Below, piece by piece: positions 26,302 through 36,456 of a DNA stretch of 64,000 nt. The first letter of the stretch is position 1; every line of letters starts with the position of its first letter. The position numbers and the translations under genes are program-made. Source of the stretch: Propioniciclava coleopterorum (GTDB lineage Bacteria > Actinomycetota > Actinomycetes > Propionibacteriales > Propionibacteriaceae); NCBI RefSeq assembly GCF_011393335.1, contig NZ_CP049865.1:2994722-3058721 (forward strand). The letters are read 5' to 3'. The notes beneath the pieces were generated by a model. The model was not told the DNA's origin, did not search any database, and saw nothing but the letters and a program-made list of their open reading frames with translations.

Positions 26302-26505
26302 GCCGCGCGGCCGCCGTGGGCGCGAGACGATCGCCGGTGGTGGTAACCGCCGCGCGGGCGCGGGGAGGCGGCCGAAGCGCGCTGCGTCGGGCTTGGAGGG
26401 GTTCCGGCACGCCGACTTGACAGGTCCGGCACAATGAAGGCGAGCGCAGGCTCCGTGGCCAGGTGATGCAGGGGAAGGCAGCACCGAAGCCGAAGGAGGA
26501 GCGCC

Positions 26506-27003
26506 GTGACCAGGACCCGCGGGATGCTCGCGATCATGTCCGCACCCTCGCCGCTGTGCCCGCACATCGAATGGGCCATCGGCGGGGTCATCGGCGCGCC
26601 CGTGACCCTCGACTGGCGCCCCCAGCCCGCCGAGCGGGGCAGCTACCGCAGCGAGTACGTCTTCGCCGGTGCGCCCGGCACCGCCGCTGCGCTGACGAGC
26701 GCGCTCAAGCGGTGGCCGCGGCTCCGGTTCGAGGCGTCCCAGGAGGGCAGCCCCGAGTCCGAGCCCGAGCGCTACGCCTACACACCCACGCTGGGGGTGT
26801 TCCACGCGCTCACGACGCTGAACGGCGACGTGCTCGTCGACGAGGACCGGATCCGGCGGGCCATGCTCATGGCCGGGTCGGACGCAGACGCCCTCCGCGT
26901 GGCCCTGGACGACCTGCTCGGCGCCCCCTGGGACGAGGAACTGGACGTCTTCCGGCAGGCGGGCGAGGGCGAGAGCCTGCGCTGGCTGCACGAGGTCGGC
27001 TGA
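26506..27003 (+). CDS. DUF3145 family protein
   Basis: The 165-residue protein belongs to DUF3145, an actinobacterial family typified by the start TRGMLAIMSAPSPLCPHIEWAI. Function is unknown. The family is often found beside the fabD-fabH-acpP-fabF cluster (as in Streptomyces coelicolor), and here it converges on fabF from the other side, which hints at a role in lipid metabolism by context alone. The start is GTG 26506, with GGAGGA six bases upstream. A strong hairpin separates it from fabF. Confidence 0.88.
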   Translation: MTRTRGMLAIMSAPSPLCPHIEWAIGGVIGAPVTLDWRPQPAERGSYRSEYVFAGAPGTAAALTSALKRWPRLRFEASQEGSPESEPERYAYTPTLGVFHALTTLNGDVLVDEDRIRRAMLMAGSDADALRVALDDLLGAPWDEELDVFRQAGEGESLRWLHEVG

Positions 27004-27051
27004 GACGACGAAGGCCCCGGCGAGCAGCGCTCGCCGGGCCTCGTCGCGTCG
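27004..27051. terminator. Bidirectional terminator between DUF3145 and fabF
   Basis: AGGCCCCGGCGAGC and GCTCGCCGGGCCT (27012-27041) form a 13-pair stem with one bulge and an AGC loop. Flanking GACGACGA and TCGTCG extend it. It lies between two converging genes and can serve both. Confidence 0.75.
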
Positions 27052-27071
27052 TCAGACGCGGGTGGTCGTCG

Positions 27072-28327
27072 TCACGCGGTGGCGTTGGCGTTGGTCACGG
27101 CCACGGCGACGTTGTGGCCGCCGAAGCCGAAGCTGTTGTTCAGCGCCGCCAGGTCGCCCTCGGGCAGGCTCCGGGTCGCGTTGGCCGCGATGTCGATCCC
27201 CAGGTCGTCCTCCGGGTCCACCAGGTTGATGGTCGGCGGCACGGTGCGGTCCCGCAGCGCCAGCACCGTCGCGACGGTCTCGAGCGCGCCCGCGGCCCCA
27301 GCAGGTGGCCGGTCATGGACTTGGTCGAGGTGACGATCACGTCGTCGGTGGCCGAGCCGAGCGCGCGCCGGATCGAGTGTGCCTCGGTCACGTCGCCCTG
27401 CGGCGTGGACGTGCCGTGCGCGTTCACGTGCCTGATGTCGGAGGCCGACAGCCCGCTCTCCCGCAGCGCCTTCAGCATGGCGGAGGACTGGCCGTTGCCC
27501 GACGGCTCCGGCTGCACGATGTCGTGGTTGTCGTCGGAGACGCCCGCCCCGGCGATGGTGCCGTAGATCTTCGCGCCGCGCGCCCGGGCGTGCTCCAGGG
27601 ACTCCAGGATCAGGATCGCGGAGCCCTCGCTCAGCACGAAGCCGTCGCGGCCCTTGTCCCACGGCCGCGAGGCGGTCTCGGGGTCGTCGTTGCGCTTCGA
27701 CAGCGCCTGCATCTGCCCGAACGCCGCCATGGGCAGCGGGTGGATGGTCGCCTCGGTTCCCCCCGCGACGATGATGTCCGCGCGGCCGAGCCGGATCTGG
27801 TCCACCGCCAGTGCGATGGCCTCGTTCGAGGACGCGCACGCAGACACGGGGGCGTGGACGGCCGCGGCCGCGTTCACCATCAGGCCGACGTTCGCCGCCG
27901 ACGCGTTCGCCATCAGCATCGGGATGGTGAAGGGGCTCACCCGCCGCGGGCCCTTGTCCCGGTAGACGTCCCAGTTGCCCAGCAGCGTGTGGAGGCCGCC
28001 GATGCCGGTGCCGAGGCACACCGCGAGGGTCTCAGGGTCGATCTCGTTGGCCTCGCCCAGCCCGAGACCCGCGTCCAGCCAGGCCTCCTCGGCCGCGATC
28101 AGCGCGAGCTGGGTGTTGCGGTCCAGGCGGCGGGCCTTGACGCGGTCGATCTTCTCGCTCGGGTCGACGGCGACGTGCCCGGCGATCCGGACCGAGAGGT
28201 CCTCGGCCCACTCCTCGGTGAGCGCGCGGACACCCGACCGGCCGGCCAGCATGGCGTCCCAGGTGCTGGCCAGGTCGCCGCCCAACGGCGTCGTGGCACC
28301 CATGCCGGTGATGACGATCTGCTTCAT
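27072..28327 (-). CDS. fabF: Beta-ketoacyl-ACP synthase II FabF (one apparent frameshift)
   Basis: FabF elongates fatty acids by condensing malonyl-ACP with acyl-ACP. Read through one frameshift, it has 418 residues. The catalytic cysteine is in VSACASSNEAIA, and the two histidines are in NAHGTSTPQGD and STKSMTGHLLGAAG. The frame breaks within that last motif at the C run 27296-27299 (G on the coding strand); one extra base restores LLGAAGALETVATVL and the rest of the protein to the stop. FabF is normally essential, so a sequence error is more likely than a real lesion. The ATG at 28327 is 67 bases after acpP. It is the last gene of fasR-fabD-fabH-acpP-fabF. Confidence 0.92.
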
Positions 28328-28394
28328 CGATGTTCCTAACGGGGCTGGTGGAGGGGCCGACGGCGGGCGCCCGACGCGCGGGCGCCCGGCCGGA

Positions 28395-28637
28395 TCAGCT
28401 GTGCTGCTCGATGTAGGCCACGGCGTCGCCGACGGTCTTGAGGTTCTTGCTCTCCTCGTCGGGGATGGTGACGCCGAACTTCTCCTCGCAGCCGACGATG
28501 ATCTCGACCATCGCGAGGCTGTCGACGTCGAGGTCGTCCACGAAGGACTTGTCGAGCTGGACGTCCTCGACCGGGACGCCGGCGACCTCGTTGACGAGCT
28601 CGGCGAGCTGCGAACGGATCTCTTCGGTGGTAGCCAT
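28395..28637 (-). CDS. acpP: Acyl carrier protein AcpP
   Basis: AcpP carries growing acyl chains on a 4'-phosphopantetheine arm. The 80-residue acidic protein has the attachment serine in DDLDVDSLAMVEII (S40). AAGGAGAAG lies a few bases upstream of the ATG at 28637, an excellent ribosome binding site. It sits between fabH and fabF, as in Streptomyces. Confidence 0.97.
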   Translation of the reverse strand: MATTEEIRSQLAELVNEVAGVPVEDVQLDKSFVDDLDVDSLAMVEIIVGCEEKFGVTIPDEESKNLKTVGDAVAYIEQHS

Positions 28638-28699
28638 GTTTCTTCTCCTTGGTTGTGGTGGACTGACACCCGACCTGGCGGGCCGGGAAAACGAGGGGA

Positions 28700-29692
28700 T
28701 CAGGGGATCGTGATGACCTGACCGGCGTAGACCAGTCCGGCGCCGAACCCGATCATCAGGCAGGTGTCGCCGCTGCGGGCCTCGCCCGACTCGATCATCG
28801 AGTTCAGGGCGATGCCGATCGAGGCGGCCGAGTTGTTGCCGAAGTTGACGATGGTGCGCGCCACCTTCACGGTGTCGGGCAGCTTCAGCGTCCGCAGCAT
28901 CGCGTCGGTGATGCGGTTGTTCGCCTGGTGCGGCACGAACAGGTCCAGATCCTCGGGCGCCAGGCCGGCGGCGGCCAGCGTCCGGGAGGCGGCGTCGGCG
29001 ATGAACGTGGTGGCCCAGCGGAACACCGGGCGGCCGTCCATCGTGATGTGGGAGGTTTCGCCGGTGGCGACCGCCTCGGGCCAGCTCCGGTCCATCTCGA
29101 TGACCTCGGCCTGGTCGCCGTCCGAGCCCCAGACCAGCGGGCCCATGGTCGGCACGTCGGAGGGGCCGACGACCGCGGCGCCCGCGCCGTCGGCGAACAG
29201 GAAGGCGGTGGAGCGGTCGGACAGGTCGGTCATCTCCGACAGCGTCTCGGCGCCGATCGCCAGCACGTGCGTGGCGGCGCCCGAGCGGACCAGCGACTCG
29301 GCCATGCCGACGCCGTAGCAGAACCCGGCGCACGCGGCGGAGATGTCGAACGCGGCGGCGTCCGAGCAGCCCAGCTTGGCGGCGACGACGGCGGCCAGCG
29401 ACGGCGTCTGTACCAGGTGGCTCACCGTGGAGATGATGACCGCGTCGATGTCGGCGGCGGTGAGGCCGGCGCGCTCGATGGCCTGGCGGGCGGCGTCCAG
29501 GGAGAGCGTCTCGACGGTCTCGCCCTCGGCGACCCAGCGGCGCTCGACGATGCCGGTGCGCTGCTGGATCCACTCGTCGGAGGAGTCGATGTAGGTGCAC
29601 ATCTCCTCGTTGTCGACGACCCGGCTGGGGATCGCTGCGCCGATGCCCTCGATGCGGGCGTACGGGGACCCCTTGCTGGCGGTGATGGGCAC
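28700..29692 (-). CDS. fabH: Beta-ketoacyl-ACP synthase III FabH
   Basis: FabH starts fatty-acid synthesis by condensing a short acyl-CoA with malonyl-ACP. The 330-residue protein has the catalytic triad Cys in SAACAGFCYGV, His in VPHQANNRI, and Asn in VNFGNNSAAS. The start is GTG 29692, two bases after the fabD stop, with AGGAGG inside the end of fabD. Branched or straight primer preference cannot be read from the sequence. Confidence 0.96.
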   Translation of the reverse strand: MPITASKGSPYARIEGIGAAIPSRVVDNEEMCTYIDSSDEWIQQRTGIVERRWVAEGETVETLSLDAARQAIERAGLTAADIDAVIISTVSHLVQTPSLAAVVAAKLGCSDAAAFDISAACAGFCYGVGMAESLVRSGAATHVLAIGAETLSEMTDLSDRSTAFLFADGAGAAVVGPSDVPTMGPLVWGSDGDQAEVIEMDRSWPEAVATGETSHITMDGRPVFRWATTFIADAASRTLAAAGLAPEDLDLFVPHQANNRITDAMLRTLKLPDTVKVARTIVNFGNNSAASIGIALNSMIESGEARSGDTCLMIGFGAGLVYAGQVITIP

Positions 29693-29694
29693 TC

Positions 29695-30642
29695 TCAGGC
29701 CTCCTGGCTGGTCGCGGACGCGTGTCGGGCCACGAAGGCACGGGCGTCGTCGAGTTGATCGGGTGTGTTGAGGTTGAACAGTTCGACGCCGGACAGGTTG
29801 CGCTTGGCGATGCCCGTCAGGGTGCCGGCCGGGGGCAGTTCGAGGATGCCGGTCACGCCCAGGTCGGCGAGCGTCGCCATGCACAGGTCCCAGCGCACGG
29901 GCGAGGTGACCTGGGAGACCAGCCGCGCCAGGTAGTCGGCGCCGGCGGCGACGGCGGTGCCGTCGGCGTTGCTGAGGATCGTGACGACCGGGTCGGCGGC
30001 GGTGAGGCCCGCCGCCGCGGCGGCGACCCGGACGCGGCCGGGCTCCATGTGTTCGGTGTGGAACGCGCCCGCGACCGCGAGCGGGATGACGCGCGCGCCG
30101 GCCGGCGGGGCCGCCTTGAGGGCGGCGATCTGCTCGGCGGTGCCGGCGGCGACGATCTGGCCGGCTCCGTTGTTGTTGGCCGCGGTGGCGCCGACCGCCT
30201 CGATCGCGGCCAGGACGACCTCGGGCTCGCCCCGCAGGACGGCCGCCATCGTGGTGGCCCGCGCGGCGGACGCCTCCGCCATGCCCTGGGCGCGCTCGCG
30301 CACCAGCACCATGGCGTCGACCGGCGACAGGACGCCGACGCCCGCGGCCGCGGTCACCTCGCCGACGCTGTGCCCCGCGGCGACGTCGGCGCCGGCGAAC
30401 GGGACCGGGTCGCCGCCGGTGAGGCGGTCGGCGGCGATCAGGCCGGCCGCGACCAGCAGCGGCTGCGCGACGGCGGTGTCCTTGATGGTCTCGGCGTCCG
30501 CGTCGGTGCCGTAGTGCGCCAGGTCGAGCCCGGCGGCCTCGGAGAGGCGGGCGAGCAGCGCGGCGGTGTCGGCGTCCTCGAGCCACGGGGCGAGGAAGCC
30601 GGGGGTCTGGGCGCCCTGACCGGGCGCGACGATGGTGAGCAC
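29695..30642 (-). CDS. fabD: Malonyl-CoA:ACP acyltransferase FabD
   Basis: FabD loads malonyl groups onto AcpP. The 315-residue protein has the nucleophile motif GHSVG (AGHSVGEVTAA), the oxyanion segment APGQGAQTPGFL at the start, and the conserved histidine in AGAFHTEHM. The start is GTG 30642, with GGGAGGA about nine bases upstream. It follows the regulator gene by 89 bases. That gap holds an inverted repeat that could be the regulator's target. Confidence 0.95.
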   Translation of the reverse strand: MLTIVAPGQGAQTPGFLAPWLEDADTAALLARLSEAAGLDLAHYGTDADAETIKDTAVAQPLLVAAGLIAADRLTGGDPVPFAGADVAAGHSVGEVTAAAGVGVLSPVDAMVLVRERAQGMAEASAARATTMAAVLRGEPEVVLAAIEAVGATAANNNGAGQIVAAGTAEQIAALKAAPPAGARVIPLAVAGAFHTEHMEPGRVRVAAAAAGLTAADPVVTILSNADGTAVAAGADYLARLVSQVTSPVRWDLCMATLADLGVTGILELPPAGTLTGIAKRNLSGVELFNLNTPDQLDDARAFVARHASATSQEA

Positions 30643-30686
30643 GGGTTCAATCCTCCCGGGCGGCGCCGCGCCGCGTCGCCGGAGGG

Positions 30687-30716
30687 CCCACAGTGTTTGT
30701 CGGGCCCGATTGTGGG
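30687..30716. promoter_or_regulatory. Inverted repeat ahead of fabD, possible FasR operator
   Basis: CCCACA at 30687-30692 and TGTGGG at 30711-30716 form an inverted repeat enclosing a second dyad, CGGGCCCG. On the coding strand, CACAAT inside it could be a -10 element for fabD. In S. coelicolor the PucR-type FasR activates the fabD promoter, so a site is expected here, but identity with its binding motif was not tested. Confidence 0.4.
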
Positions 30717-30731
30717 AATCCTCCAGTCGGG

Positions 30732-31918
30732 CTACGGGGCGGTCAGGAGCCGACCCAGGGTGCCCGCGAGCCGAAGCACGTAACCGCCGCGGGGATCCGA
30801 GGGTGCGTAGCCCGTGAGGTCCTCGATCCGGCCGAGCCGGTAGCGGACCGTATTGGCGTGGATGAACAAACGGCGTGCGGTCGCCTCCACCGACGTGCCG
30901 GTCGCCCAGTAGGCGTCCAGGGTCTGCACCAGGTCGCCGGAGTGCTGCGCCAGGGGCAGGTAGATGTCGTGGGCGAGCTCGCGGCGCGCGTGGCCGTCGC
31001 CGGCCAGGGCGCGCTCGGGCAGCAGCGCCCGGGCGGAGACGGGGCGGGGCGCGTCGACCCAGGCGGCCGCGGCGCGGCGTCCCGACGTGGCGGCGCGGGC
31101 GCTGACCACCGCCTCGACGAGGTCGGGGACCACGGGGCCCACCACAACCGGTCCGTCCCCGAAGAAGGGCGCCAGTTCGGCCGCGTGGGCGAGCGCCTCG
31201 TCCTCGGTGGAGAAGTCGCCCCCCAGGAGCACGACCAGCCGCGGCCCCTGCCCGGCGGCCAGCACGTCCAGGTCGCGGCGGGCGGCGGCGGTGCGCAGGT
31301 CGCGCAGCGAGGCGTCGTCCTGGGGCAGGTCGCCCAGCACGACCGTCAGGCCGCGGGGGAGTGCCACCCCAGCGTGGAGGCGCGGGAGACCACGGACTCG
31401 TCGGCGTCGCCGCGGACGACGGCGTCCATGACGAGCGCCTCCAGCCGGGCGTCCCAGGCGCCGCGCGTCTCGGCGGCGCGGGCGTACACCTCCGCGGCGT
31501 CGAAGGCGATCTCGCGGCTGTACTGCAGCACCGCCATCGTCAGGGTGGGGCGATCGGAGCGGGGGAGCTGGGTGTGGATCTGCGCCTCGACGGTCTCCAC
31601 CGTGGTGCGGATGAGGTCGACGGTCTGCTGCAGCGTCAGCCGCCGCATCAGCGACCGTGGGGCGGCCGCGAAGATGTTGGGCTGCTCGACGTCACCGGCG
31701 CCGCCGCGGAACCAGTCCACGAAGCCGTCGACGCCGGCGCGCACCACCAGCGTCACCGAGGCCCGGTTGTTGGCGTCCAGGTCGCCGAACCAGGGGTAGC
31801 GCGCGGTGATGTCGGACAGCGCGACGGTCGTCATCGTCGCCGCGGCGCCGGCGAGCCGCCGCGCCATCGCGGCGCGGGCCCGGCCGGTCGGCATCCACTC
31901 CGCCACCTGTTCGCGCAT
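30732..31918 (-). CDS. fasR: PucR-type transcriptional regulator, FasR-like (one apparent frameshift)
   Basis: Read through one frameshift, the gene encodes 395 residues. It has an amino-terminal regulatory region (QVAEWMPTGRARAAMARRL, TARYPWFGDLDANNRASV), a GGDEF-like middle, and a carboxy-terminal PucR helix-turn-helix (SVEATARRLFIHANTVRYRL, then GRIEDLTG). The position directly upstream of fabD and on the same strand matches S. coelicolor FasR, an activator of fatty-acid genes. The frame breaks after LGWHSPAA at the GG pair 31349-31350; one extra base gives ALTVVLGDLP and a continuous protein. The ATG at 31918 has GGGGAGG upstream. It is divergent from the PHP gene. Confidence 0.85.
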
Positions 31919-31991
31919 CGCTGCCTCCCCTTCGCGGCCGACACTACCGGCGATGCGGGCGCCGGCGGGACGCGCGTGCCAGCATGGGCGG

Positions 31992-33022
31992 GTGAGCCGA
32001 CGAGACCCCGTGGTGGACCTGCGCGAGATCGCGCGCCTGCTGGAGCGGCACGGCGGCCAGACGCGGCGGGCGCAGACGTTCCGCCGGGCCGCCGACACCC
32101 TGGCCGCGCTGGACGCCGACGTCCGCGCTGACCTGGACGCCCGCCGCGGCTGGGGGACGCTGGCCGGGATCGGGGAGACCACGAACCGGGTCATCGCCCA
32201 GGCCCACGACGGACGCGTCCCGGACTATCTGGCCGACCTGCAGGCCGCCGACGGGCCGCTCGCGCCGCCCAACCCGGTGATGGCGGCGCTGCGGGGCGAC
32301 CTGCACACCCACACCGAGTGGTCGGACGGCTCCAGCCCCCTGGAGGAGATGGCGCTGGAGGCGCTGCGGCTCGGGCGGGAGTACCTGGCGATCACCGACC
32401 ACAGCCCGCGGCTGCGGATCGCCAACGGGCTGGACCGGGAGCGGCGGCTCGCCCAGTTGGCCGAGATCGGGGCGCTGAACGAGGCGCTCCCCGGCTTCAC
32501 GGTGTTCGCGGGCGCCGAGGTGGACATCCTCGACGACGGCGCGCTGGACGGCGACGAGGACACCCTGGGCCGGCTGGACGTCGTCGTGGCCAGCGTCCAC
32601 AGCAAGCTCGCGATGGACGCCGCCGCCATGACCAACCGCATGGTCGCCGCGATCGCCCGGCCGCGCACCGACATCCTCGGGCACTGCACGGGGCGGCTCG
32701 TGGCCGGCGACCGCGGCACCCGCGCGCAGAGCGCGTTCGATGCCGAGGTCGTGTTCGAGGCGTGCCGGCACTTCGGCGTCGCCGTGGAGATCAACTCCCG
32801 GCCCGAGCGGCGCGACCCCCCGACGACCTGCTGGCGTTGGCCGCCGACATGGGCTGCCTGTTCAGCATCGACACCGACGCGCACGCCCCGGGGCAACTCG
32901 GCTTCAGCGAGTACGGGGCCGCCCGGGCGTCCGAGGCGGGGATCGCGCCCGAACGGATCGTCACGTGTTGGAAGTCGGAACGGGTGGCCGAGTGGCTGGC
33001 GGAGCGGGCCTCGCGGCGGTGA
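31992..33022 (+). CDS. PolX-like HhH plus PHP domain protein (one apparent frameshift)
   Basis: Read through one frameshift, it has 343 residues. The first 85 resemble the helix-hairpin-helix domain of family X DNA polymerases (EIARLLERHGGQTRRAQTFR, then GTLAGIGETTNRVIAQAHDG). A PHP metal-dependent hydrolase domain follows, with DLHTHTEWSDG near residue 102, AITDHSPRL, AGAEVDIL, and the terminal FSIDTDAHAPGQL. The nucleotidyltransferase core of PolX is absent, so this is a phosphoesterase of unknown substrate, perhaps acting on DNA. The frame breaks in the six-C run 32816-32821. The start is GTG 31992; no good ribosome binding site precedes it. Confidence 0.8.
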
Positions 33023-33023
33023 T

Positions 33024-33047
33024 TCTCTCGGATTTGAGAGATAGGGT
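33024..33047 (+). promoter_or_regulatory. aceE promoter with inverted repeat
   Basis: TCTCTC at 33024-33029 and GAGAGA at 33036-33041 form a perfect inverted repeat with a six-base gap. The -10 candidate TAGGGT (33042-33047) follows directly. A protein bound to the repeat would touch the space between -35 and -10, so it looks like an operator for the pyruvate dehydrogenase gene. The regulator is unknown. Confidence 0.45.
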
Positions 33048-33109
33048 GGACGACGAGTCCCGGCGGTGACACCCACACGCCGACGTCCGCTGTAGAAAGG
33101 ACACCATCC

Positions 33110-35872
33110 GTGGCATCTCGCGACAACGCGGGCCCCATCCTCAACGGCCTGCCCACGAACCTGCCCGACATCGACTCGGAGGAGACGGCGGAGTGGCTGG
33201 AATCCCTCGACGACATGATCGACGAGCAGGGCCGCAACCGGGCGCGTTACATCATGCTCAAGCTGCTCGAGCGCAGCCGTGAGCGTCACCTCGGCGTCCC
33301 GTCGCTGACCGCCACCGACTACGTCAACACCATCCCGGCCGAGGCCGAGCCGTGGTACCCGGGCGACAACGATCTGGAGCGCAAGTTCCGTCGCCTGCTG
33401 CGCTGGAACGCGGCCGTGATGGTCCACCGGGCCCAGCGTCCGGGTGTCGGCGTCGGCGGCCACATCTCGACCTTCGCGTCCTCGGCGACGCTGTACGAGG
33501 TCGGCATGAACCACTTCTTCCGCGGCAAGGATCACCCCGGCGGCGGCGACCAGGTGTTCTTCCAGGGCCACGCCAGCCCCGGCATGTACGCCCGCGCCTT
33601 CCTGGAGGGGCGCCTGCAGGAGGCCGACATGGACGGCTTCCGCCAGGAGAAGAGCCACATCGTCGACGGGAAGATCCGGGCGCTGCCCAGCTACCCGCAT
33701 CCCCGCCAGATGCCCGACTTCTGGGAGTTCCCGACCGTGTCGATGGGCATCGGCCCGATCAACGCGATCTGGCAGGCCCAGTTCAACAAGTACCTCCACA
33801 ACCGCGGCCTGAAGGACACCAGCCAGCAGCGGGTATGGGCGTTCCTGGGTGACGGCGAGATGGACGAGGTCGAGAGCCGCGGCGCCCTGCAGGTGGCCTC
33901 GTACGAGGAGCTCGACAACCTCACGTTCGTCGTCAACTGCAACCTGCAGCGCCTGGACGGCCCCGTCCGCGGCAACGGCAAGATCATGCAGGAACTGGAG
34001 TCGTTCTTCCGCGGCGCCGGCTGGAACGTCATCAAGGTCGTGTGGGGCGGCGGCTGGGATCCGTTGCTGGCCGCCGACAAGGACGGCGCGCTGCTCAACG
34101 TGATGAACAGCACCTCCGACGGCGACTACCAGACGTTCAAGGCCAACGACGGCGGCTACGTCCGCGACCACTTCTTCGCCCGCGACCCGCGCACCGCGAA
34201 GATGGTCGAGGACTGGGACGACGAGCGGATCTGGAACCTGACCCGCGGCGGCCACGACTACAAGAAGGTCTATGCGGCCTACGACGCGGCGACGAAGTTC
34301 ACCGGCGCGCCGACCGTCATCCTCGCGCACACCATCAAGGGCTACTTCCTGGGCCAGCACTTCGCCGGCCGCAACGCCACGCACCAGATGAAGAAGATGG
34401 CGCTGGACGACCTGAAGCAGTTCCGCGATCGGCTCGACATGCCCGTCACGGACGCCCAGCTCGAGGAGAACCCCTACCTGCCGCCGTACATCCGGCCCGA
34501 CGAGTCCGACCCGCGCATCGCGTACGCGCTGGAGCACCGCCGCAAGCTGGGCGGCCCGATCCCCGAGCGGCGCAACAAGCCCCAGGCTCTCAAGCTGCCC
34601 GACGACAAGGCGTACGCCTCGGTCAAGAAGGGCTCGGGCAACCAGCAGGTCGCCACGACCATGGCGTGGGTGCGTCTGCTGAAGGACCTGCTGCGCGACA
34701 AGGAGTTCGGCGCCCACGTGGTGCCGATCATCCCCGACGAGGCGCGCACGTTCGGCATGGACTCGCTGTTCCCGACCATCAAGATCTACAACCCGCACGG
34801 CCAGAACTACACGCCGGTGGACCACGACCTGATGCTGTCCTACCGCGAGGCCAAGGACGGCCAGATCATCCACACCGGCATCAACGAGGCCGGCTCGGTG
34901 GCGTCGTTCACCGCGGTGGGGTCCAGCTACGCGACCCACGGGATCCCGATGGTGCCGGTCTACATCTTCTACTCGATGTTCGGCTTCCAGCGCACCGGCG
35001 ACGCCATCTGGGCGGCTGCGGATCAGCTCAGCCGCGGCTTCCTGATCGGCGCCACGGCCGGCCGCACCACGCTCACCGGCGAGGGCACCCAGCACATGGA
35101 CGGGCACAGCCCGGTGCTGGCGGCCACCAACCCGGCGATCGTGCAGTACGACCCGGCCTACGGCTACGAGATCGCGCACATCATGCAGGACGGCCTGCAG
35201 CGCATGTACGGCGAGAACCCCGAGGACGTCATCTACTACCTCACCGTCTACAACGAGCCCATGGTGCAGCCGCGTGAGCCCGAGGACGTCGACGTCGAGG
35301 GGATCAAGCGCGGCATGCACCTGATCTCGAAGGGCAGCAGCGAGGGCATGGCCGACGACGCCAAGCACGTCCAGCTGCTGGCCTCGGGCGTGGGCGTCAC
35401 GTGGGCCCTGGAGGCCCAGCAGTTGCTGCACGACGACTGGGGCGTGATCGCCGATGTCTGGTCGGTCACCTCGTGGACCGAGCTGCGCCGCGACGCCATG
35501 GCCGTGGACGAGAGCCGCTTCCTGCACCCGGACGAGGAGGTCGCCGACTCCTGGATCGTGCAGAAGCTCGCCGACGCCCCCGGCCCGGTCATTGCGACGT
35601 CGGACTACATGAAGCAGAACCAGGATCAGATCGCGCAGTGGGTCCCCGGCGACTTCGCCTCCCTCGGCGCGGACGGCTTCGGCTTCTCCGACACCCGGGC
35701 CGCGGCGCGGCGCTTCTTCCACATCGACGGCCCCTCGATGGTGGTGCGGGCGCTGCAGATGCTGGCCAAGAACGACGAGATCGACAAGGCGTGGCCCGGC
35801 CAGGCCGCCGAGAAGTACAAGCTGCTGGAGGTCACCGCCGGTGCCTCCGGCAACGCTGGTGGGGAGTCCTGA
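33110..35872 (+). CDS. aceE: Pyruvate dehydrogenase E1 component AceE, homodimeric type
   Basis: AceE decarboxylates pyruvate with thiamine diphosphate and passes the acetyl group to the E2 lipoyl domain. The 920-residue protein has the full-length homodimeric architecture: the amino-terminal [15 protein letters not shown] and [21 protein letters not shown], the ThDP-Mg region [16 protein letters not shown], and the second-domain [12 protein letters not shown]-like sequence ([20 protein letters not shown]). The start is GTG 33110, with GAAAGGA eight bases upstream. It is monocistronic, between its own promoter and the hairpin at 35893. The DUF3052 gene follows, as in other actinobacteria. E2 and E3 genes are not in the window. 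Confidence 0.97.
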   Translation: MASRDNAGPILNGLPTNLPDIDSEETAEWLESLDDMIDEQGRNRARYIMLKLLERSRERHLGVPSLTATDYVNTIPAEAEPWYPGDNDLERKFRRLLRWNAAVMVHRAQRPGVGVGGHISTFASSATLYEVGMNHFFRGKDHPGGGDQVFFQGHASPGMYARAFLEGRLQEADMDGFRQEKSHIVDGKIRALPSYPHPRQMPDFWEFPTVSMGIGPINAIWQAQFNKYLHNRGLKDTSQQRVWAFLGDGEMDEVESRGALQVASYEELDNLTFVVNCNLQRLDGPVRGNGKIMQELESFFRGAGWNVIKVVWGGGWDPLLAADKDGALLNVMNSTSDGDYQTFKANDGGYVRDHFFARDPRTAKMVEDWDDERIWNLTRGGHDYKKVYAAYDAATKFTGAPTVILAHTIKGYFLGQHFAGRNATHQMKKMALDDLKQFRDRLDMPVTDAQLEENPYLPPYIRPDESDPRIAYALEHRRKLGGPIPERRNKPQALKLPDDKAYASVKKGSGNQQVATTMAWVRLLKDLLRDKEFGAHVVPIIPDEARTFGMDSLFPTIKIYNPHGQNYTPVDHDLMLSYREAKDGQIIHTGINEAGSVASFTAVGSSYATHGIPMVPVYIFYSMFGFQRTGDAIWAAADQLSRGFLIGATAGRTTLTGEGTQHMDGHSPVLAATNPAIVQYDPAYGYEIAHIMQDGLQRMYGENPEDVIYYLTVYNEPMVQPREPEDVDVEGIKRGMHLISKGSSEGMADDAKHVQLLASGVGVTWALEAQQLLHDDWGVIADVWSVTSWTELRRDAMAVDESRFLHPDEEVADSWIVQKLADAPGPVIATSDYMKQNQDQIAQWVPGDFASLGADGFGFSDTRAAARRFFHIDGPSMVVRALQMLAKNDEIDKAWPGQAAEKYKLLEVTAGASGNAGGES

Positions 35873-35892
35873 GCCCCATCCACGAGGCGCGA

Positions 35893-35932
35893 CGCGCGCG
35901 GTGGAGCCACGGTTCGTGGCGCCCCGCGCGCG
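35893..35932 (+). terminator. Hairpin terminator after aceE
   Basis: CGCGCGCGG at 35893-35901 pairs with CCGCGCGCG at 35924-35932. An inner hairpin GCCACG with CGTGGC sits in the loop. It lies 20 bases after the aceE stop. Confidence 0.6.
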
Positions 35933-35951
35933 TTTGCGCGTCGAAACACCC

Positions 35952-35963
35952 TAAGATGGAACT
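35952..35963 (+). promoter_or_regulatory. Leaderless promoter of the DUF3052 gene
   Basis: TAAGAT at 35952-35957 is a good -10 match and ends six bases before the GTG at 35964. No ribosome binding site lies between. Confidence 0.55.
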
Positions 35964-36419
35964 GTGACTCGCACGAAGGAAGGGGAATCCCAGGTGGGCG
36001 CCGAACCCGAGACCAAGGGTGGCGTGCCCGCGATGACCGCGATGGGCTTCGAGCCCGGGCAGGTCGTCCAAGAACTCGGATGGGACGCCGACGCGGATGA
36101 GAATCTCCGCGAACAGATCATGGACGCCATCGACGCGGACATGATCGAGGACCCGCTCGAGGCCGTGGATTCGGTGGTGTTGTGGTGGCGCGACGAGGAC
36201 GGCGACGTCGCCGATGGCCTCGTGGACGCTCTGCGTGACCTCTCGCAGCAGGGGCACATCTGGCTGTTGACGCCCAAGGTGGGCAAGGACGGCTACGTGG
36301 ATCCGACCGACGTCGCCGAGGCGACGCTCGCCGCGGGACTCGTGCTGGCCAACCCGGCGTCCGTCTCGCCCCAGTGGCAGGCGCAGCGGATCGTGCGCCC
36401 GAAGGTCGGACGCCGCTGA
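35964..36419 (+). CDS. DUF3052 family protein
   Basis: The 151-residue acidic protein matches DUF3052, an actinobacterial family often next to aceE. Visible segments are AMGFEPGQVVQELGWDAD, DVVLWWRDEDGD-type sequence (VDSVVLWWRDEDGDVADGLV), and the tail QWQAQRIVRPKVGRR. Function is unknown. It starts at GTG 35964 behind a leaderless-type promoter. Conserved linkage to aceE suggests a role around pyruvate metabolism, but this is only context. Confidence 0.88.
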   Translation: MTRTKEGESQVGAEPETKGGVPAMTAMGFEPGQVVQELGWDADADENLREQIMDAIDADMIEDPLEAVDSVVLWWRDEDGDVADGLVDALRDLSQQGHIWLLTPKVGKDGYVDPTDVAEATLAAGLVLANPASVSPQWQAQRIVRPKVGRR

Positions 36420-36456
36420 TCCAGGTCCAGAACCTCGCCGGAGCGGAGGACGCGAC

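Noticed and set aside
26417-26422. TTGACA as a -35 element for the DUF3145 gene
   Set aside because: No acceptable -10 hexamer lies 16-19 bases downstream, so the promoter could not be supported.
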